From positions 4,292 through 68,291 of the forward strand of contig PAQS01000022.1 in the NCBI GenBank assembly GCA_002709385.1: 64,000 nt of DNA, written 5' to 3'. A program made the translations under genes and the position numbers. Under the pieces are notes generated by a model that was given only the letters and a program-made list of their open reading frames with translations, did no database searches and had not been told where the DNA came from. Origin of the DNA: Waddliaceae bacterium (lineage in GTDB: Bacteria; Chlamydiota; Chlamydiia; Chlamydiales; GCA-2709385). The first letter of the stretch is position 1, and every line of letters begins with the position of its first letter. This document shows, piece by piece, positions 10,709 through 19,698 of the stretch.

Positions 10709-11884
10709 AATTTTCATCATAATCAAGTTCTGACAAAAGAAGAAGTAAACCATAGTGAAGAAAGTTTTCACTTCTCCCTAGAAGAAAAAAACCGATCAAT
10801 ATCGCTTGCAGATGGTTTCCGTTTCCGTTTAGTTGTTGATCGCTTTCTAGAGCCAGAAGAGATCGTAGTAAAACTTTTGGGCATCTTCCTACAGCATTGT
10901 GCTTGCTATAGTGGGGTAACTATTCGCGGTGATGGAAACGTAGCTATGATTCTGGATGTTATGGGAATCAGCCGTCAAGAAGGTCTTTCTGCGATTGGTT
11001 ATCATGAAGAAAATTCTGACGATCTAGAAGAATTAGCAGATAGACAAAGCTACCTTGTCGTTTCCAATGTTCCTGGAAACTACTTTGCTGTTCCTTTAGG
11101 TATTGTGCGTAGAATCGAACAGGTTAACGCATCACGTATTGAAGATAAGGTTGGCAGACCTGGATTACAATATGAAGATAGGTCCTTACCACTCATTTCA
11201 CTAAGTCAATTGCCAGAAGTCCCCAAAGAAGATGGCGAAACACAGTTTGTACTCGTTTTCCGCACTCAAGGACATGAGATTGGTTTAGTTGTGAATGATC
11301 TGATGGATGCACATGAAGCCTCTACAATAGTAGATGACAAGACTTTTGCCCAAAAAGGAATCATGGGGTCCATTATCATAGAAGGGCACACCGTTCTGCT
11401 AGTCGATCTTTATGAGCTAGCTAAACAACGTTACCCTGAATGGACAGACACCACTCAAATGAAAAAAAGTGAAGGCGATGCCCCTGTCTCTGTTTTAGTT
11501 GTGGATGATTCAAGCTTCTACCGAAACCAAATCTCACGTTTCGTTAGTGAGCTTGGTGCAGAAGTCGTCACAGCAGAAGATGGCGAAATTGGCTTACAAA
11601 AACTACAAAGCCAAGAAAACAAATTCGATATTGTACTTACTGATATCGAAATGCCAAACCTCGACGGCCTAGGGTTTATGCGAGCTATTAGAGGCGACCC
11701 TAATTTGCAATCTCTTCCAGTTATTGCAATCACTTCTCTTGCAGGTACTGACAATGAAGAAATGGTCATGCAAGCAGGGGCTGATAAATACATGGTCAAA
11801 CTTGCTAAAGACGAACTCCAAAGCACACTTGTCCAACTCAGCAGTAAGCTGAAAAGAAAAGCTGTAAGTAAGGAGGAAGGATAA
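10709..11884 (+). pseudogene. cheA: 5'-truncated cheA: P5 remnant, CheW domain and receiver domain (CheV-like)
   Basis: The frame is open from 10709, just after a TAA at 10706, but has no convincing start. From about 10808 it encodes the end of a CheA P5 domain: ADGFRFRLVVDRFLEPEEIV followed by YSGVTIRGDGNVAMILDV, the classic closing motif of CheA. Next comes a second CheW-like domain (about 11043-11430), then a CheY-type receiver (about 11485-11850) with VVDDS, the phospho-acceptor Asp in LTDIEMP, and the later Thr/Lys positions ITS and VKL. All of P1 (phospho-His), P3 dimerisation and P4 ATPase are absent, and the CPBP gene sits where they should be. The first possible starts are TTG 10877 and ATG 10946. 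If translated it would look like CheV (CheW plus REC). Its TAA overlaps the ATG of cheW (TAATG), so the 3' end of an old chemosensory operon is preserved. I call it a truncated gene, possibly still expressed. Confidence 0.8.
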
Positions 11885-12348
11885 TGAGCTCTGCCACAAA
11901 AAATATAAACAAATTAGAAAAAATTTGCTTGCTTAGAGTTCATGACTTGCTCTGTGGTATGGACGTATCTGATGTCTTAGAGATTTCTATAGATACCTCA
12001 ACAACAAAAGTCTATGGAGCGGCAGACTGGGTAAAAGGTGTCGCCAATCTTCGAGGACATATTGTTACCATTCTCGATCTTCGCAGACGTTTTTCTCTCC
12101 CTGAAGCAGAAGATAGCACTACGGGACAAATCGTTATCTTCGAATTCCGTAACGAAAAAGTAGGGTTTCTCGTAGACGAGGTGGAATCTGTTATCAACAC
12201 CACTGAAGCATGCTTTGAAGAAGCAACCAATAACGTTAGAGGCGTTAATAAACGCTTCTTTAGCGGTATCTATAAAGAACCAGATTGCTTGATCGCGATT
12301 TTAGATATGCAAGGAATTTTAGAAGACGCGATCGGAGAAAACCGTTAA
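11884..12348 (+). CDS. cheW: Chemotaxis coupling protein CheW
   Basis: The 154 residues form a single CheW domain: an N-terminal strand set (ICLLRVHDLLCGMDVSDVLE), the conserved VKGVANLRGHIVTILDLRRR centre, and the C-terminal FLVDEVESV and PDCLIAILDMQGIL strands. CheW normally bridges chemoreceptors and the CheA kinase at the membrane. A strong AAGGAGG Shine-Dalgarno lies 8-14 bases before the ATG, inside the end of the cheA remnant, and the start overlaps the cheA stop. No receptor (MCP), intact CheA kinase, CheR or CheB is visible nearby, so its partner must be elsewhere or the system is decaying. A perfect stem-loop closes the transcript. Confidence 0.88.
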   Translation: MSSATKNINKLEKICLLRVHDLLCGMDVSDVLEISIDTSTTKVYGAADWVKGVANLRGHIVTILDLRRRFSLPEAEDSTTGQIVIFEFRNEKVGFLVDEVESVINTTEACFEEATNNVRGVNKRFFSGIYKEPDCLIAILDMQGILEDAIGENR

Positions 12349-12365
12349 ATCGACTTATTTGTTAA

Positions 12366-12399
12366 ATGCCCCATTTTGATTACGATCAAAATGGGGCAT
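12366..12399. terminator. Bidirectional stem-loop terminator between cheW and secG
   Basis: Perfect 15-bp inverted repeat, 12366-12380 and 12385-12399, with a 4-base loop (TACG), between the convergent ends of cheW (+) and secG (-). It is followed by TTTTCAT on the plus strand and by AACAAATAAG-type sequence on the minus strand. Its placement between convergent genes supports a shared factor-independent terminator. Confidence 0.8.
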
Positions 12400-12425
12400 T
12401 TTCATAAAAGCAATAAAATAAACTA

Positions 12426-12713
12426 TTACTGTTGCGACTCGATCATATACGCTGCCGAAGCGCGATCATTTCTACCAAGACTAGAGGTCCATACAGAAAG
12501 TAAAACACAAGAAACAAGAAAAGCTGCCAATAACCAAGCAGTAAATTTTTGCAGAATTTGCGCTGTAGATGTTCCAAATACGGAAGATGAAGAATCTCCA
12601 CCAAAAGAAGCACCTAAACCAGAGCTTTTACTTTCTTGAGCTAAAATCACCATGCATAAAAGCATACAAAGTAATACAAATAAGCTAATCGCAATAAAAT
12701 AAATCGTACTCAT
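12426..12713 (-). CDS. secG: Preprotein translocase subunit SecG
   Basis: This 95-residue protein has an N-terminal membrane segment, the conserved QESKSSGLGASFGGDSSSS loop (family pattern QxGKGxGLGASFGG) including VFGT, and a second membrane segment (TAWLLAAFLVSCVLLSV). SecG joins SecY and SecE in the inner membrane and helps SecA-driven export. I chose the ATG at 12713; a TTG three bases further up is the only alternative nearby. It lies 82 bases downstream of tpiA on the same strand, so the two are probably co-transcribed, an arrangement common in bacteria. Confidence 0.88.
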   Translation of the reverse strand: MSTIYFIAISLFVLLCMLLCMVILAQESKSSGLGASFGGDSSSSVFGTSTAQILQKFTAWLLAAFLVSCVLLSVWTSSLGRNDRASAAYMIESQQ

Positions 12714-12795
12714 CAATGAACCATAAACCTATTTCAGACTGGGTATTATTATATAGAATTTCTTGCTTCGCTACAAGCCCCGACTCCATTCTCTC

Positions 12796-13575
12796 TTAAG
12801 TTTCTGCTTTTGCACTTAAAGAAGAACTTTGTTCTATGATCTCAAAAAATGACTGAACATCTAAAGCAGCGCCTCCCACGAGTACGCCATCAATATCTTT
12901 TCCTTCAGTCAACTCTCTCGCATTCTTAGGTTTCACTGAACCACCATATAAAATTGGGGTTCCTTTTGCCACTTTATCCGTCCAATTTTTAGACAAAACA
13001 CCACGAATAAATTGATGAGCTTCCTGCGCAAGTTCTGGGGTAGCTGTTAAGCCCGTACCAATAGCCCAAACAGGCTCATAAGCAATGACCACCGTCTTCA
13101 TATCATCTTCAGATAAATCAGACAGACTTTCAATCATCTGCTGTTCGATGATTTCTTCTGTTTTTCCTTGCTCACGTTCTGTTTTTTGTTCTCCCACGCA
13201 AACAATCGGGCGTAAACCTTCTTTTAAAGCAGCTTTTACCTTTGCATTCACAAATTGACTACTTTCACCAAAAACATGGCGACGCTCAGAATGCCCTAAA
13301 ATCACAAAGCGAGTCCCTTCAGCACTCAACATGCACCCCGCGACTTCTCCTGTAAAAGCTCCTTCTGTAGCATCGTGCATATTCTGTGCACCAATACAAA
13401 TTTTCGAATTTTTAGACGCTTCTACGGATGGATGAATTGCTGTAAAAGGAACAGCTAAATAGACACTTGATTCTACATTCTCTATTAACGGCTTTAACTG
13501 GTCTATAAACGCAACAGCTTCTTCAGATGTTTTGTACATTTTCCAGTTTCCAGCAACGATTGTTTCGCGTCCCAT
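12796..13575 (-). CDS. tpiA: Triosephosphate isomerase
   Basis: A 259-residue TIM barrel of normal length. Visible active-site features are the N-terminal VAGNWKMYK (Asn and Lys), ILGHSERR (electrophilic His), VIAYEPVWAIGTG (catalytic Glu in YEPVWAIGTG) and the phosphate-binding YGGSVKP and GVLVGGAALD. It interconverts dihydroxyacetone phosphate and glyceraldehyde 3-phosphate in glycolysis. It starts at ATG 13575 and is followed by secG. Chlamydia also keeps tpiS near xseA and dxs, but here these lie about 18 kb apart. Confidence 0.96.
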   Translation of the reverse strand: MGRETIVAGNWKMYKTSEEAVAFIDQLKPLIENVESSVYLAVPFTAIHPSVEASKNSKICIGAQNMHDATEGAFTGEVAGCMLSAEGTRFVILGHSERRHVFGESSQFVNAKVKAALKEGLRPIVCVGEQKTEREQGKTEEIIEQQMIESLSDLSEDDMKTVVIAYEPVWAIGTGLTATPELAQEAHQFIRGVLSKNWTDKVAKGTPILYGGSVKPKNARELTEGKDIDGVLVGGAALDVQSFFEIIEQSSSLSAKAET

Positions 13576-13624
13576 AAATTCCCCTAGATGTTAAATAATC
13601 ACCACTCTACTAAGTTTTTTTTTC

Positions 13625-14134
13625 CTAATCAAATAACAAGTGCTTAAAAGCAGATACTTGACGGGTATTTTCTTCTACACGAATGGTATCATTCCCACTA
13701 TAATGAAGATAAGCTCCACCATAATGCATATCCAAATACTGACAGGTCAAACGAAAAGGATCTTCAAAACCGCAAGGATATTCTGAGCCGTAAGAGCTGA
13801 CCACATACACCCATTTACCTTTCAACGCACGGCCCATTTCTTTACGTATCGTAATCAAATCACTCCAACGATCAATAAATGTTTTCATCATGGCACTCAT
13901 CGTATACCAATAAACTGGAGTAGCTAATATGATCTTCTCATGAGACAACATCTTTTCTGCAACAGAAAGAAAATCATCTCCCTCATTGGCATGGGTGTAA
14001 TCAAAATAAGAAATATCTAATGAGCGCAAATCGATAAATTCATGAGGATGCTCATTCAATACTAACGATAAAGCATGACGAGTATTGCCCTCTTCACGGG
14101 AACTTCCATAAATAACTAATGGATCTTTTTTCAT
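13625..14134 (-). CDS. NAD(P)H-dependent FMN reductase / flavodoxin-fold oxidoreductase
   Basis: The 169 residues have the flavodoxin-like fold of small quinone or FMN reductases: the phosphate-binding loop YGSSREEGNT right after the first strand, then ILATPVYWYTMSAMMKTFIDRW, the typical flavin-contact segment (xxPVYWxxxxxxLKxFxDR). VVSSYGSE follows as the next strand. The protein is soluble, probably a homodimer binding FMN. The electron acceptor cannot be told from sequence. It starts at ATG 14134 after GGAGGATAGT, a good ribosome site, and lies 49 bases upstream of tpiA on the same strand, suggesting one unit with tpiA and secG. Confidence 0.82.
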   Translation of the reverse strand: MKKDPLVIYGSSREEGNTRHALSLVLNEHPHEFIDLRSLDISYFDYTHANEGDDFLSVAEKMLSHEKIILATPVYWYTMSAMMKTFIDRWSDLITIRKEMGRALKGKWVYVVSSYGSEYPCGFEDPFRLTCQYLDMHYGGAYLHYSGNDTIRVEENTRQVSAFKHLLFD

Positions 14135-14250
14135 ACTATCCTCCTAAACGACCAACAGTGATTGTAACAGAATATAGACTTCGCCTGGAGCTAAAATCCA
14201 CGCTAATCTAGAATTTGCTCTCTCATTGCAGAAAGGAAAGGAGTCCTATT

Positions 14251-14718
14251 ATGAAAATCAACCCCAGCGAAACACTAAATACTGTACAGAAAGAAATCGG
14301 TGATTACCTTGATCAACACCCCATCGTCAACACTGTTGTCCTTATCGCTAACCACATCTTCCGCTGTGCGTCTATGGCAGCACTGATGTTGTATATGCCA
14401 ACTCCACTCCCCGTCACTCTTGCTCTAGGATTCACCGCAAGTTTGGCTTATCGATTCACCATCGAGCGCTTCTGCCAATATCGCTTTGCTATTCCTTCCT
14501 ATCTCGGTGCACAAGCTTGGATCGTTTCGGGAGAATCTGCAATAGAAGTCATCACAGGCACAGCATTGCGTTCTATCTCAAGTGCAGCAACTGCTTTATT
14601 ACAATGTGTTCCTTTAGTACTTTATGGTTTAAGCATTACAATTCAGTCTTATACGGCAGCACAGAAAAACAGTTCTCGTGTTAACTGTTGCCACACAAGC
14701 TCTTCCTGTATAGCCTAA
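14251..14718 (+). CDS. Hypothetical membrane protein
   Basis: A 155-residue protein with no domain I recognise. I start it at ATG 14251 because AAAGGAAAGGAG lies just upstream; the reading frame is open further up without good signals. After a polar 20-residue start there are hydrophobic stretches around residues 30-60 (VVLIANHIFRCASMAALMLY and PVTLALGFTASLAY) and another near 105-130 (ISSAATALLQCVPLVLYGLS), so two to three membrane passes or a hydrophobic hairpin. The tail is Cys/Ser-rich. It is convergent with recJ. Confidence 0.65.
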   Translation: MKINPSETLNTVQKEIGDYLDQHPIVNTVVLIANHIFRCASMAALMLYMPTPLPVTLALGFTASLAYRFTIERFCQYRFAIPSYLGAQAWIVSGESAIEVITGTALRSISSAATALLQCVPLVLYGLSITIQSYTAAQKNSSRVNCCHTSSSCIA

Positions 14719-14725
14719 AAATAAA

Positions 14726-14765
14726 ACGCAACGGCGCGACAAGGAAACTCTTTGCGCCGTTGCGT
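14726..14765 (-). terminator. Stem-loop terminator, mainly for recJ
   Basis: A perfect 12-bp GC-rich stem, 14726-14737 with 14754-14765, and a 16-base loop. On the minus strand it is followed by TTTTATTTTT, so it fits a factor-independent terminator just after recJ. On the plus strand it also lies 8 bases after the membrane-protein gene, but the tail there is A-rich. Confidence 0.8.
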
Positions 14766-14774
14766 AAAAAAATA

Positions 14775-16430
14775 TCAACGTTCAATAATCGGATCTAAAA
14801 CTTCAAAATCGTGTCCTAAAAGAGAAAGGCTTTCGTTTCCACGGAATGTATTGCGTGATGCAGAAACAACAAAACGAGCTTTTTTAGCTTGAACAAGCTC
14901 GGGATACACCGACTGAAAAAACATGATTTTTTGCCATTGCCCATCAGCTCCTCTTACTGTAACAGCGGTATGACGTGGCTCTCCTGTTTTTTTATCCTGA
15001 TAAAACTGTGTGCGCAATACTTCTGTTTCAATACAAAACCGCGGCTCTGGAAAACCATGCCCAAAAGGCTTTAGCTCATCTAAAACATCCATCAAATCTA
15101 AAGAAGCTAAATCAATAGGCAAAGAACAATCAAACTCTACTTTACTTTGCCAAATACTCGGATTTAACTGCTTGAATTCATTGGCATATGCTGTCAGTGC
15201 ATTTCGAATTGCTTCTTCTTTATCTTCCTCGAACAGAAAACCTCCCGCTGCTTGGTGGCCACCAAACTGCTTAAAATGCTCTGAGGCGGCTCCCATAGCC
15301 TCTGTAACATCAAAACCAGGGATACTTCGAGTAGATCCTTTGCAAATACCGTCTTTCTTTTGGAATAACCAAACTGGACGCCAAAACTCATCAGCCAATT
15401 TGCTCGCTGCAATCCCTACCACGCCTGGATGCCAGTCTCCCCCAAGAAATAAAATAGGAGTATCTCCTTGTTTTCGAGCTTGGATTTGCGCTTCTTTAAC
15501 GATTTTCCCTTGAATTTGCTTGCGTCGATCATTGCAAGAACCCATATGCTCAATAAGCGCATCAGCTTCTTCTGATACGAATGCTTCAATGACTTGGTCT
15601 GCATGCTCAAGCCTTCCTACCGCGTTGATGCGAGGACCTAAACGAAACCCTATATCACTTTCATCAATTTTATCGTCGACAGAACAGGACTCAAGAAGTT
15701 TGCGGATGATAGGACGTCGACTACGCCACAAAGCCTGTACTCCCATACGAGCAAGTTGATGATTGACACCGTTTAGTGGCACTAAATCACAAATGGTAGC
15801 CATCCCCGTTAAAGCGAGTAAATCTGTCCATATTTCACCCGTTACTTCCATACGCCGCCCTAAGCTACGTAAAAGAACATAAGTAATGGCACAGCCACAT
15901 AATTCTTGATACTCTTCTTCCGGATGGAGTTTAGGATTAAGAATGAGGCAGTCCGGCATCTTTTCTGGCTGCAATTTGTGATGATCTGTACAAATGAAGG
16001 CTACTCCCTGTTCTTTACAGTAAGCAGCTTCCTCATTGGCAGTGATGCCGGTGTCCATTGTAATCACTAATTCAGCTTTTTCGTCGTGAATAAGATGACG
16101 TATCGCATCAAGATTCAAGCCATATCCTTCACGAAAACGGCAAGGGATATAATGGATAAAGTTTTCGTACCCAATATAACGGAGAAACCAAATCCAACTG
16201 ACACAACTCATGGTGCCGTCAACATCATAATCCGCGTAAAGAGCAATACGTTTATTAGAACGAATAGCCTCTTCTACAGTGAGCAGAACATCATCTAAAC
16301 CATGATTGCCATAATTTAAACTTGCAGGACGATGAAAGGATCTATTCTGGTGAATAATTTCTCGCAATTCTTCATACCCAGAAGGAGCGTGGCACGCCTG
16401 TTCCACCCACTGCTGATATTTGACCCCCAT
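14775..16430 (-). CDS. recJ: Single-stranded-DNA-specific exonuclease RecJ
   Basis: A 551-residue RecJ of usual length, a 5'-3' single-strand exonuclease acting in mismatch and recombinational repair. DHH-phosphoesterase motifs appear in order: YADYDVDGT (motif I), MDTGITANEE (motif II), CTDHHK (DHH motif III), then LLALTGMATICDLVPL (motif IV area). The DHHA1 part carries LGPRINAVGRL and FGGHQAAGGF, the latter typical of RecJ. A C-terminal OB-type domain follows (KPFGHGFPEPRF). It starts at ATG 16430, 29 bases after the lipase-like gene on the same strand, so co-transcription is possible. Confidence 0.94.
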   Translation of the reverse strand: MGVKYQQWVEQACHAPSGYEELREIIHQNRSFHRPASLNYGNHGLDDVLLTVEEAIRSNKRIALYADYDVDGTMSCVSWIWFLRYIGYENFIHYIPCRFREGYGLNLDAIRHLIHDEKAELVITMDTGITANEEAAYCKEQGVAFICTDHHKLQPEKMPDCLILNPKLHPEEEYQELCGCAITYVLLRSLGRRMEVTGEIWTDLLALTGMATICDLVPLNGVNHQLARMGVQALWRSRRPIIRKLLESCSVDDKIDESDIGFRLGPRINAVGRLEHADQVIEAFVSEEADALIEHMGSCNDRRKQIQGKIVKEAQIQARKQGDTPILFLGGDWHPGVVGIAASKLADEFWRPVWLFQKKDGICKGSTRSIPGFDVTEAMGAASEHFKQFGGHQAAGGFLFEEDKEEAIRNALTAYANEFKQLNPSIWQSKVEFDCSLPIDLASLDLMDVLDELKPFGHGFPEPRFCIETEVLRTQFYQDKKTGEPRHTAVTVRGADGQWQKIMFFQSVYPELVQAKKARFVVSASRNTFRGNESLSLLGHDFEVLDPIIER

Positions 16431-16459
16431 TTATTCCCTCTCAAAAATTTTATTAAGAT

Positions 16460-17941
16460 CTATTCGCTCAAACAGAACTGTTCATTCACTTGATCCCATT
16501 TTTTCAGAGTCCAATTTTTACTCTGATGGAAAGCTACTTGTCCTCCAATACTTATGCTCTGCAAAAAGAACATCGGAACAGACAAAAGTTGGTGCGTAAG
16601 TGAAACGCAGAACCTCTTCCATCGACGACTATCAGGCTTCGATTGAGCCTTCCATAAAAGAACACCTGTTTGCCCAACAACCGCTCTCGCATGAGCAGAA
16701 AAACCATCAGTTTTTTTTGCTGGAAGAACTCGATAAAGTGACCAATCTTTATGCCAACCAGAACCAAGAAAACCTACCGGATCGTTGTCGTTCCAGTATA
16801 TGGATACTTTAGGCTTCTCTTCAAGTCCTTCGCAGTTTTCTTGATACTTCTGACGTGTGCTAGCTGTTGGAGAAGGAGCTCCATATGCACTAACAGATTC
16901 AACCAACCCAGGCGAATTAGCCACCGTCAATAAAGAGAGGCTTGCCCCTAAACTTTGTCCGTAAAGACGAGTTTTATGTCCATTTTCATTATGACTACGA
17001 AGACAGTCTTTAATTTTTTCTTCCGCAAACCACGAATAAAGACTTTCCCCTACAGCATAACCCGGTACCCAATCCGTCCAACTCGCAACAGAAAATCCAG
17101 AAGCCGTAGGCTGAGGAGTTCCCATAAACAAAAGAAGTGGAGAAGCTATATCATTATTTTGAGGAAGCATCGAGTAGGCATGGTAAGGGTCATGTGCCGC
17201 CCAATCAGGAGTCAAACAAATGGCTTTAGAAGAAAACTCTACTAGTTGCCATTGTCCATTAATCTTCTGAGGCACCTTCCATATTTTTCCATCTTCTGGT
17301 TCAGTAAATGGAATCAAAGCCAGCATATTTCCAATCAGAGATTCTGTAAGTTGATCTTTTCCTTTTTCTGTTTTTAGACCATCCCATAAACTCATAAATC
17401 CGCTCTGAAGCTCTTCTTTCATTTCACTGAGAAGATTTGGGTTCTTTTTAAGAACAATGGCAAGAAGAGTCCCCACTGAAATACGATGAAAAGGAAATTT
17501 TCCATCTCCTAAGAGATATTTCATGGTTTTAACGACATCATCATCGTTTGTGGAATCACTATTTTCATAAACAGGTATTGAAGTTCCTGCAACTTCAATA
17601 TTTTCTTTTATATGATTAATAACACGCTTGAACGTATCTATCTTATGGAGTTCTGAACGACGTAAACCTGGTAAATCTCGACAAGCAAGTTTCAAAACAC
17701 GCTCGAATTGGTACTTACTCAATTCAAAATCTTCTCCTAAATGATTTTGAATTACAGCAAATGCCACACTTTCTACTCTTTTTTGAAGACGAGAATGTGA
17801 AGTACACCAACGATAAACATGTCGGAAAATATTCCAACCTGAATACTCATCTTTTCCTAAAGTAAAATCTCCTGCTAATCCTTCCTCAGAAACAAATTGT
17901 ATAGCGATTTCACTCGGATTAAAATCTTTGTCTAACTCCAT
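16460..17941 (-). CDS. Alpha/beta-hydrolase, lipase-like
   Basis: This 493-residue protein has an unassigned N-terminal ~250 residues and a C-terminal part resembling a lipase: LYGQSLGASLSLL gives a nucleophile elbow G-Q-S-L-G near residues 328-332, followed by SAYGAPSP. A plausible acid lies in YWNDNDPVGF and a plausible histidine in FSAHARAVV. No signal peptide is visible. The order nucleophile, Asp, His fits an alpha/beta-hydrolase triad. The substrate is unknown; with a PI-PLC-like enzyme 800 bases away, lipid hydrolysis in or on the host is a reasonable inference. It starts at ATG 17941 in a very AT-rich leader. Confidence 0.6.
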   Translation of the reverse strand: MELDKDFNPSEIAIQFVSEEGLAGDFTLGKDEYSGWNIFRHVYRWCTSHSRLQKRVESVAFAVIQNHLGEDFELSKYQFERVLKLACRDLPGLRRSELHKIDTFKRVINHIKENIEVAGTSIPVYENSDSTNDDDVVKTMKYLLGDGKFPFHRISVGTLLAIVLKKNPNLLSEMKEELQSGFMSLWDGLKTEKGKDQLTESLIGNMLALIPFTEPEDGKIWKVPQKINGQWQLVEFSSKAICLTPDWAAHDPYHAYSMLPQNNDIASPLLLFMGTPQPTASGFSVASWTDWVPGYAVGESLYSWFAEEKIKDCLRSHNENGHKTRLYGQSLGASLSLLTVANSPGLVESVSAYGAPSPTASTRQKYQENCEGLEEKPKVSIYWNDNDPVGFLGSGWHKDWSLYRVLPAKKTDGFSAHARAVVGQTGVLLWKAQSKPDSRRWKRFCVSLTHQLLSVPMFFLQSISIGGQVAFHQSKNWTLKKWDQVNEQFCLSE

Positions 17942-18051
17942 ATCAAAAAAACCATTTTATATTTTTTTCATTAAAATTATATAAGGCGAATATATACAAA
18001 CCATTAAGATTTTATTTAAATAATATAAATTTCATCTCTATTTAAAGAGGT

Positions 18052-18080
18052 TTGACTTTTAAAAAAAGCAGATCTAGAAT
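18052..18080 (+). promoter_or_regulatory. Sigma-70-type promoter for the gene at 18108
   Basis: TTGACT at 18052-18057 and TAGAAT at 18075-18080 with 17 bases between. Each box differs from consensus at one position. The ATG of the next gene is 27 bases downstream of the -10 box. Confidence 0.7.
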
Positions 18081-18107
18081 ACCGGGCTAAAAACGAGTAT
18101 TTAAGCT

Positions 18108-18749
18108 ATGAGTAGTTCTTCTCTTCAATTAGAATGGATCGGTTTCCATCCTCATTCCTTAAACGAAAGCAAGTCATCTATAAACAAAAAAATTCACCCT
18201 TACGACACTTTTGTTTTGTCTTGTATAGAGTCTGCCAACAGAATACGCCCTTCTTGCCTCCAAACCCCTCTTAGTCGAGCCATCATCGCAAACAAAACAA
18301 TAGACAAAATGGAAAAAAATCCTTTACCAGAATCCAAAGCACTCCGATTTTGTCGCCGTGATATTTTATCGCTTATCTGGAATATGTGTAAGGAAAAACA
18401 AAAACCTTACATTTCTTCTATTGACGCCGAACGCATTTTAGCTGGGATTGATTGGTGCCAGATGAAAGAGGCAAACACTAGTATTTCTCGAGAATTTTCA
18501 GCAAAAGAGGAAACTATCCAATCTTTTATCCGACAATTTCAAGATAAACAACAAGTGATCGATCAACATTTTTCCGCTTTTCGAGAAGCACTCAAAAAAC
18601 ACTGCTGTAGATTTAGAAGTACAATTCAAGGGGCCCAAAATGACCCCTTAATAAAAAAAGCTCAAAAAAACTTTATTTCGGAGTGGAATACAATCATGAA
18701 CTCTTCCTCCAATCAACAAATCATTAAAAATCTTCTAAATTCAAACTAA
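18108..18749 (+). CDS. Hypothetical helical protein
   Basis: A 213-residue protein I do not recognise. It is soluble, Gln/Lys/Ser-rich and predicted mainly helical, with heptad-like stretches around residues 135-180 (EETIQSFIRQFQDKQQ and following). There is no signal peptide or membrane segment. It has its own promoter. Its last 26 bases overlap the 3' end of the convergent PI-PLC-like gene. An effector role is only a guess based on neighbours. Confidence 0.6.
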   Translation: MSSSSLQLEWIGFHPHSLNESKSSINKKIHPYDTFVLSCIESANRIRPSCLQTPLSRAIIANKTIDKMEKNPLPESKALRFCRRDILSLIWNMCKEKQKPYISSIDAERILAGIDWCQMKEANTSISREFSAKEETIQSFIRQFQDKQQVIDQHFSAFREALKKHCCRFRSTIQGAQNDPLIKKAQKNFISEWNTIMNSSSNQQIIKNLLNSN

Positions 18750-19698
18750 TGATGTGTTGAATATCTCTTTTAAGAGGAAAATCTAGGCTAATACCTTGCA
18801 CCTTTTTGAGATCTTCAGCGTGTTGTTTAAAGTATTCAGGTAAAATTTCATGCATTTTTGTGACTAAGGATTGGAGATTATTTTGAGACTTGGAAGAACT
18901 CAATTGTTTCAATACACCAAAAATAATATCTCTTTTTGTCGCAGTCAAAGTAAAAGGTGCAAGATATGTTTTACCATCTCCTTCTTTGATAGACTTGATC
19001 CCATCCTCAATTTCTTTTAAACGATCATCTATATTGGAACCATCGATCCAAAACTCTTCTAAGTTATCCCCATCCCATATACTAGGATGCTGTACTTTGT
19101 TATCTTCTGCCTTATAAAAGCATTGAATACGATGGTTCGTTGTAAGCATATCTTTAATTTTTGAAGATTCCTCGGTATTACTATGAGGAGCTTGAAGCAT
19201 ACAATCCCCCCAAGCCTGGCTTATACGTTCCAATAAATCTTTTTCATGCCCTTCAATTTCTTTTCTATGAGCAAAATCTGATTTGAATTTTGTCACAACT
19301 ACTTCACTAGGATGCTCATCAATAAAACGTCGAACATCAGATAAAACTTCATCAAGTGAAGCCGTCAAAAACGTATGGGAACAAGCAAAACTTTCTGTTT
19401 CAGCATTCCACATTACGCGTAAATCTAAAAAACGAATCCCTTGTTTTAACTGCTCATAAACAGAGCCATTTTGCGTAATAACCCAGTCTTTAATTAACCC
19501 CTCAACACAAACAAAATATTTAGCTGCTAAATTAGAAACTTTTACCCAAATCGACTCTTCTGGAATCGAATCCACTTTTAGCATATATGCACTGCTATTA
19601 TGAGTAGCAGGTAGTACCAAATCATGAATACTTTTATCTTCTATTTGCGATATGAATTGTTCCATCCAGTTTTCACAACGAATATCAGAAATTTTCAT
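18724..19698 (-). CDS. PI-PLC X-domain phosphodiesterase
   Basis: The 324 residues resemble bacterial phosphatidylinositol-specific phospholipase C. DLVLPATHNSSAY places a catalytic His at 33; FLDLRV supplies the Asp/Arg pair (D92, R94); CSHTFLTASLDEVL supplies the second His at 108; then FIDEHPSEVVVTKFK closes the core. In the well-studied Bacillus enzyme the equivalent residues are two His and a D-x-R. No N-terminal signal peptide is seen, so if exported it would need another route such as type III secretion. I start at ATG 19698 because AAGGAGAGG lies 4-12 bases upstream; the frame is open for 15 codons further, but only a TTG is there. The family cleaves PI to inositol 1,2-cyclic phosphate and diacylglycerol; the real substrate is unknown. 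Confidence 0.78.
   Translation of the reverse strand: MKISDIRCENWMEQFISQIEDKSIHDLVLPATHNSSAYMLKVDSIPEESIWVKVSNLAAKYFVCVEGLIKDWVITQNGSVYEQLKQGIRFLDLRVMWNAETESFACSHTFLTASLDEVLSDVRRFIDEHPSEVVVTKFKSDFAHRKEIEGHEKDLLERISQAWGDCMLQAPHSNTEESSKIKDMLTTNHRIQCFYKAEDNKVQHPSIWDGDNLEEFWIDGSNIDDRLKEIEDGIKSIKEGDGKTYLAPFTLTATKRDIIFGVLKQLSSSKSQNNLQSLVTKMHEILPEYFKQHAEDLKKVQGISLDFPLKRDIQHIISLNLEDF

Noticed and set aside
10593-10799. Minus-strand frame of 68 codons between the CPBP gene and the cheA remnant
   Set aside because: Overlaps the in-frame CheA P5 sequence on the other strand and resembles nothing; starts without a ribosome site.
16951-17245. Plus-strand frames opposite the lipase-like gene
   Set aside because: Shadow frames with biased composition; the minus frame carries the GxSxG motif.
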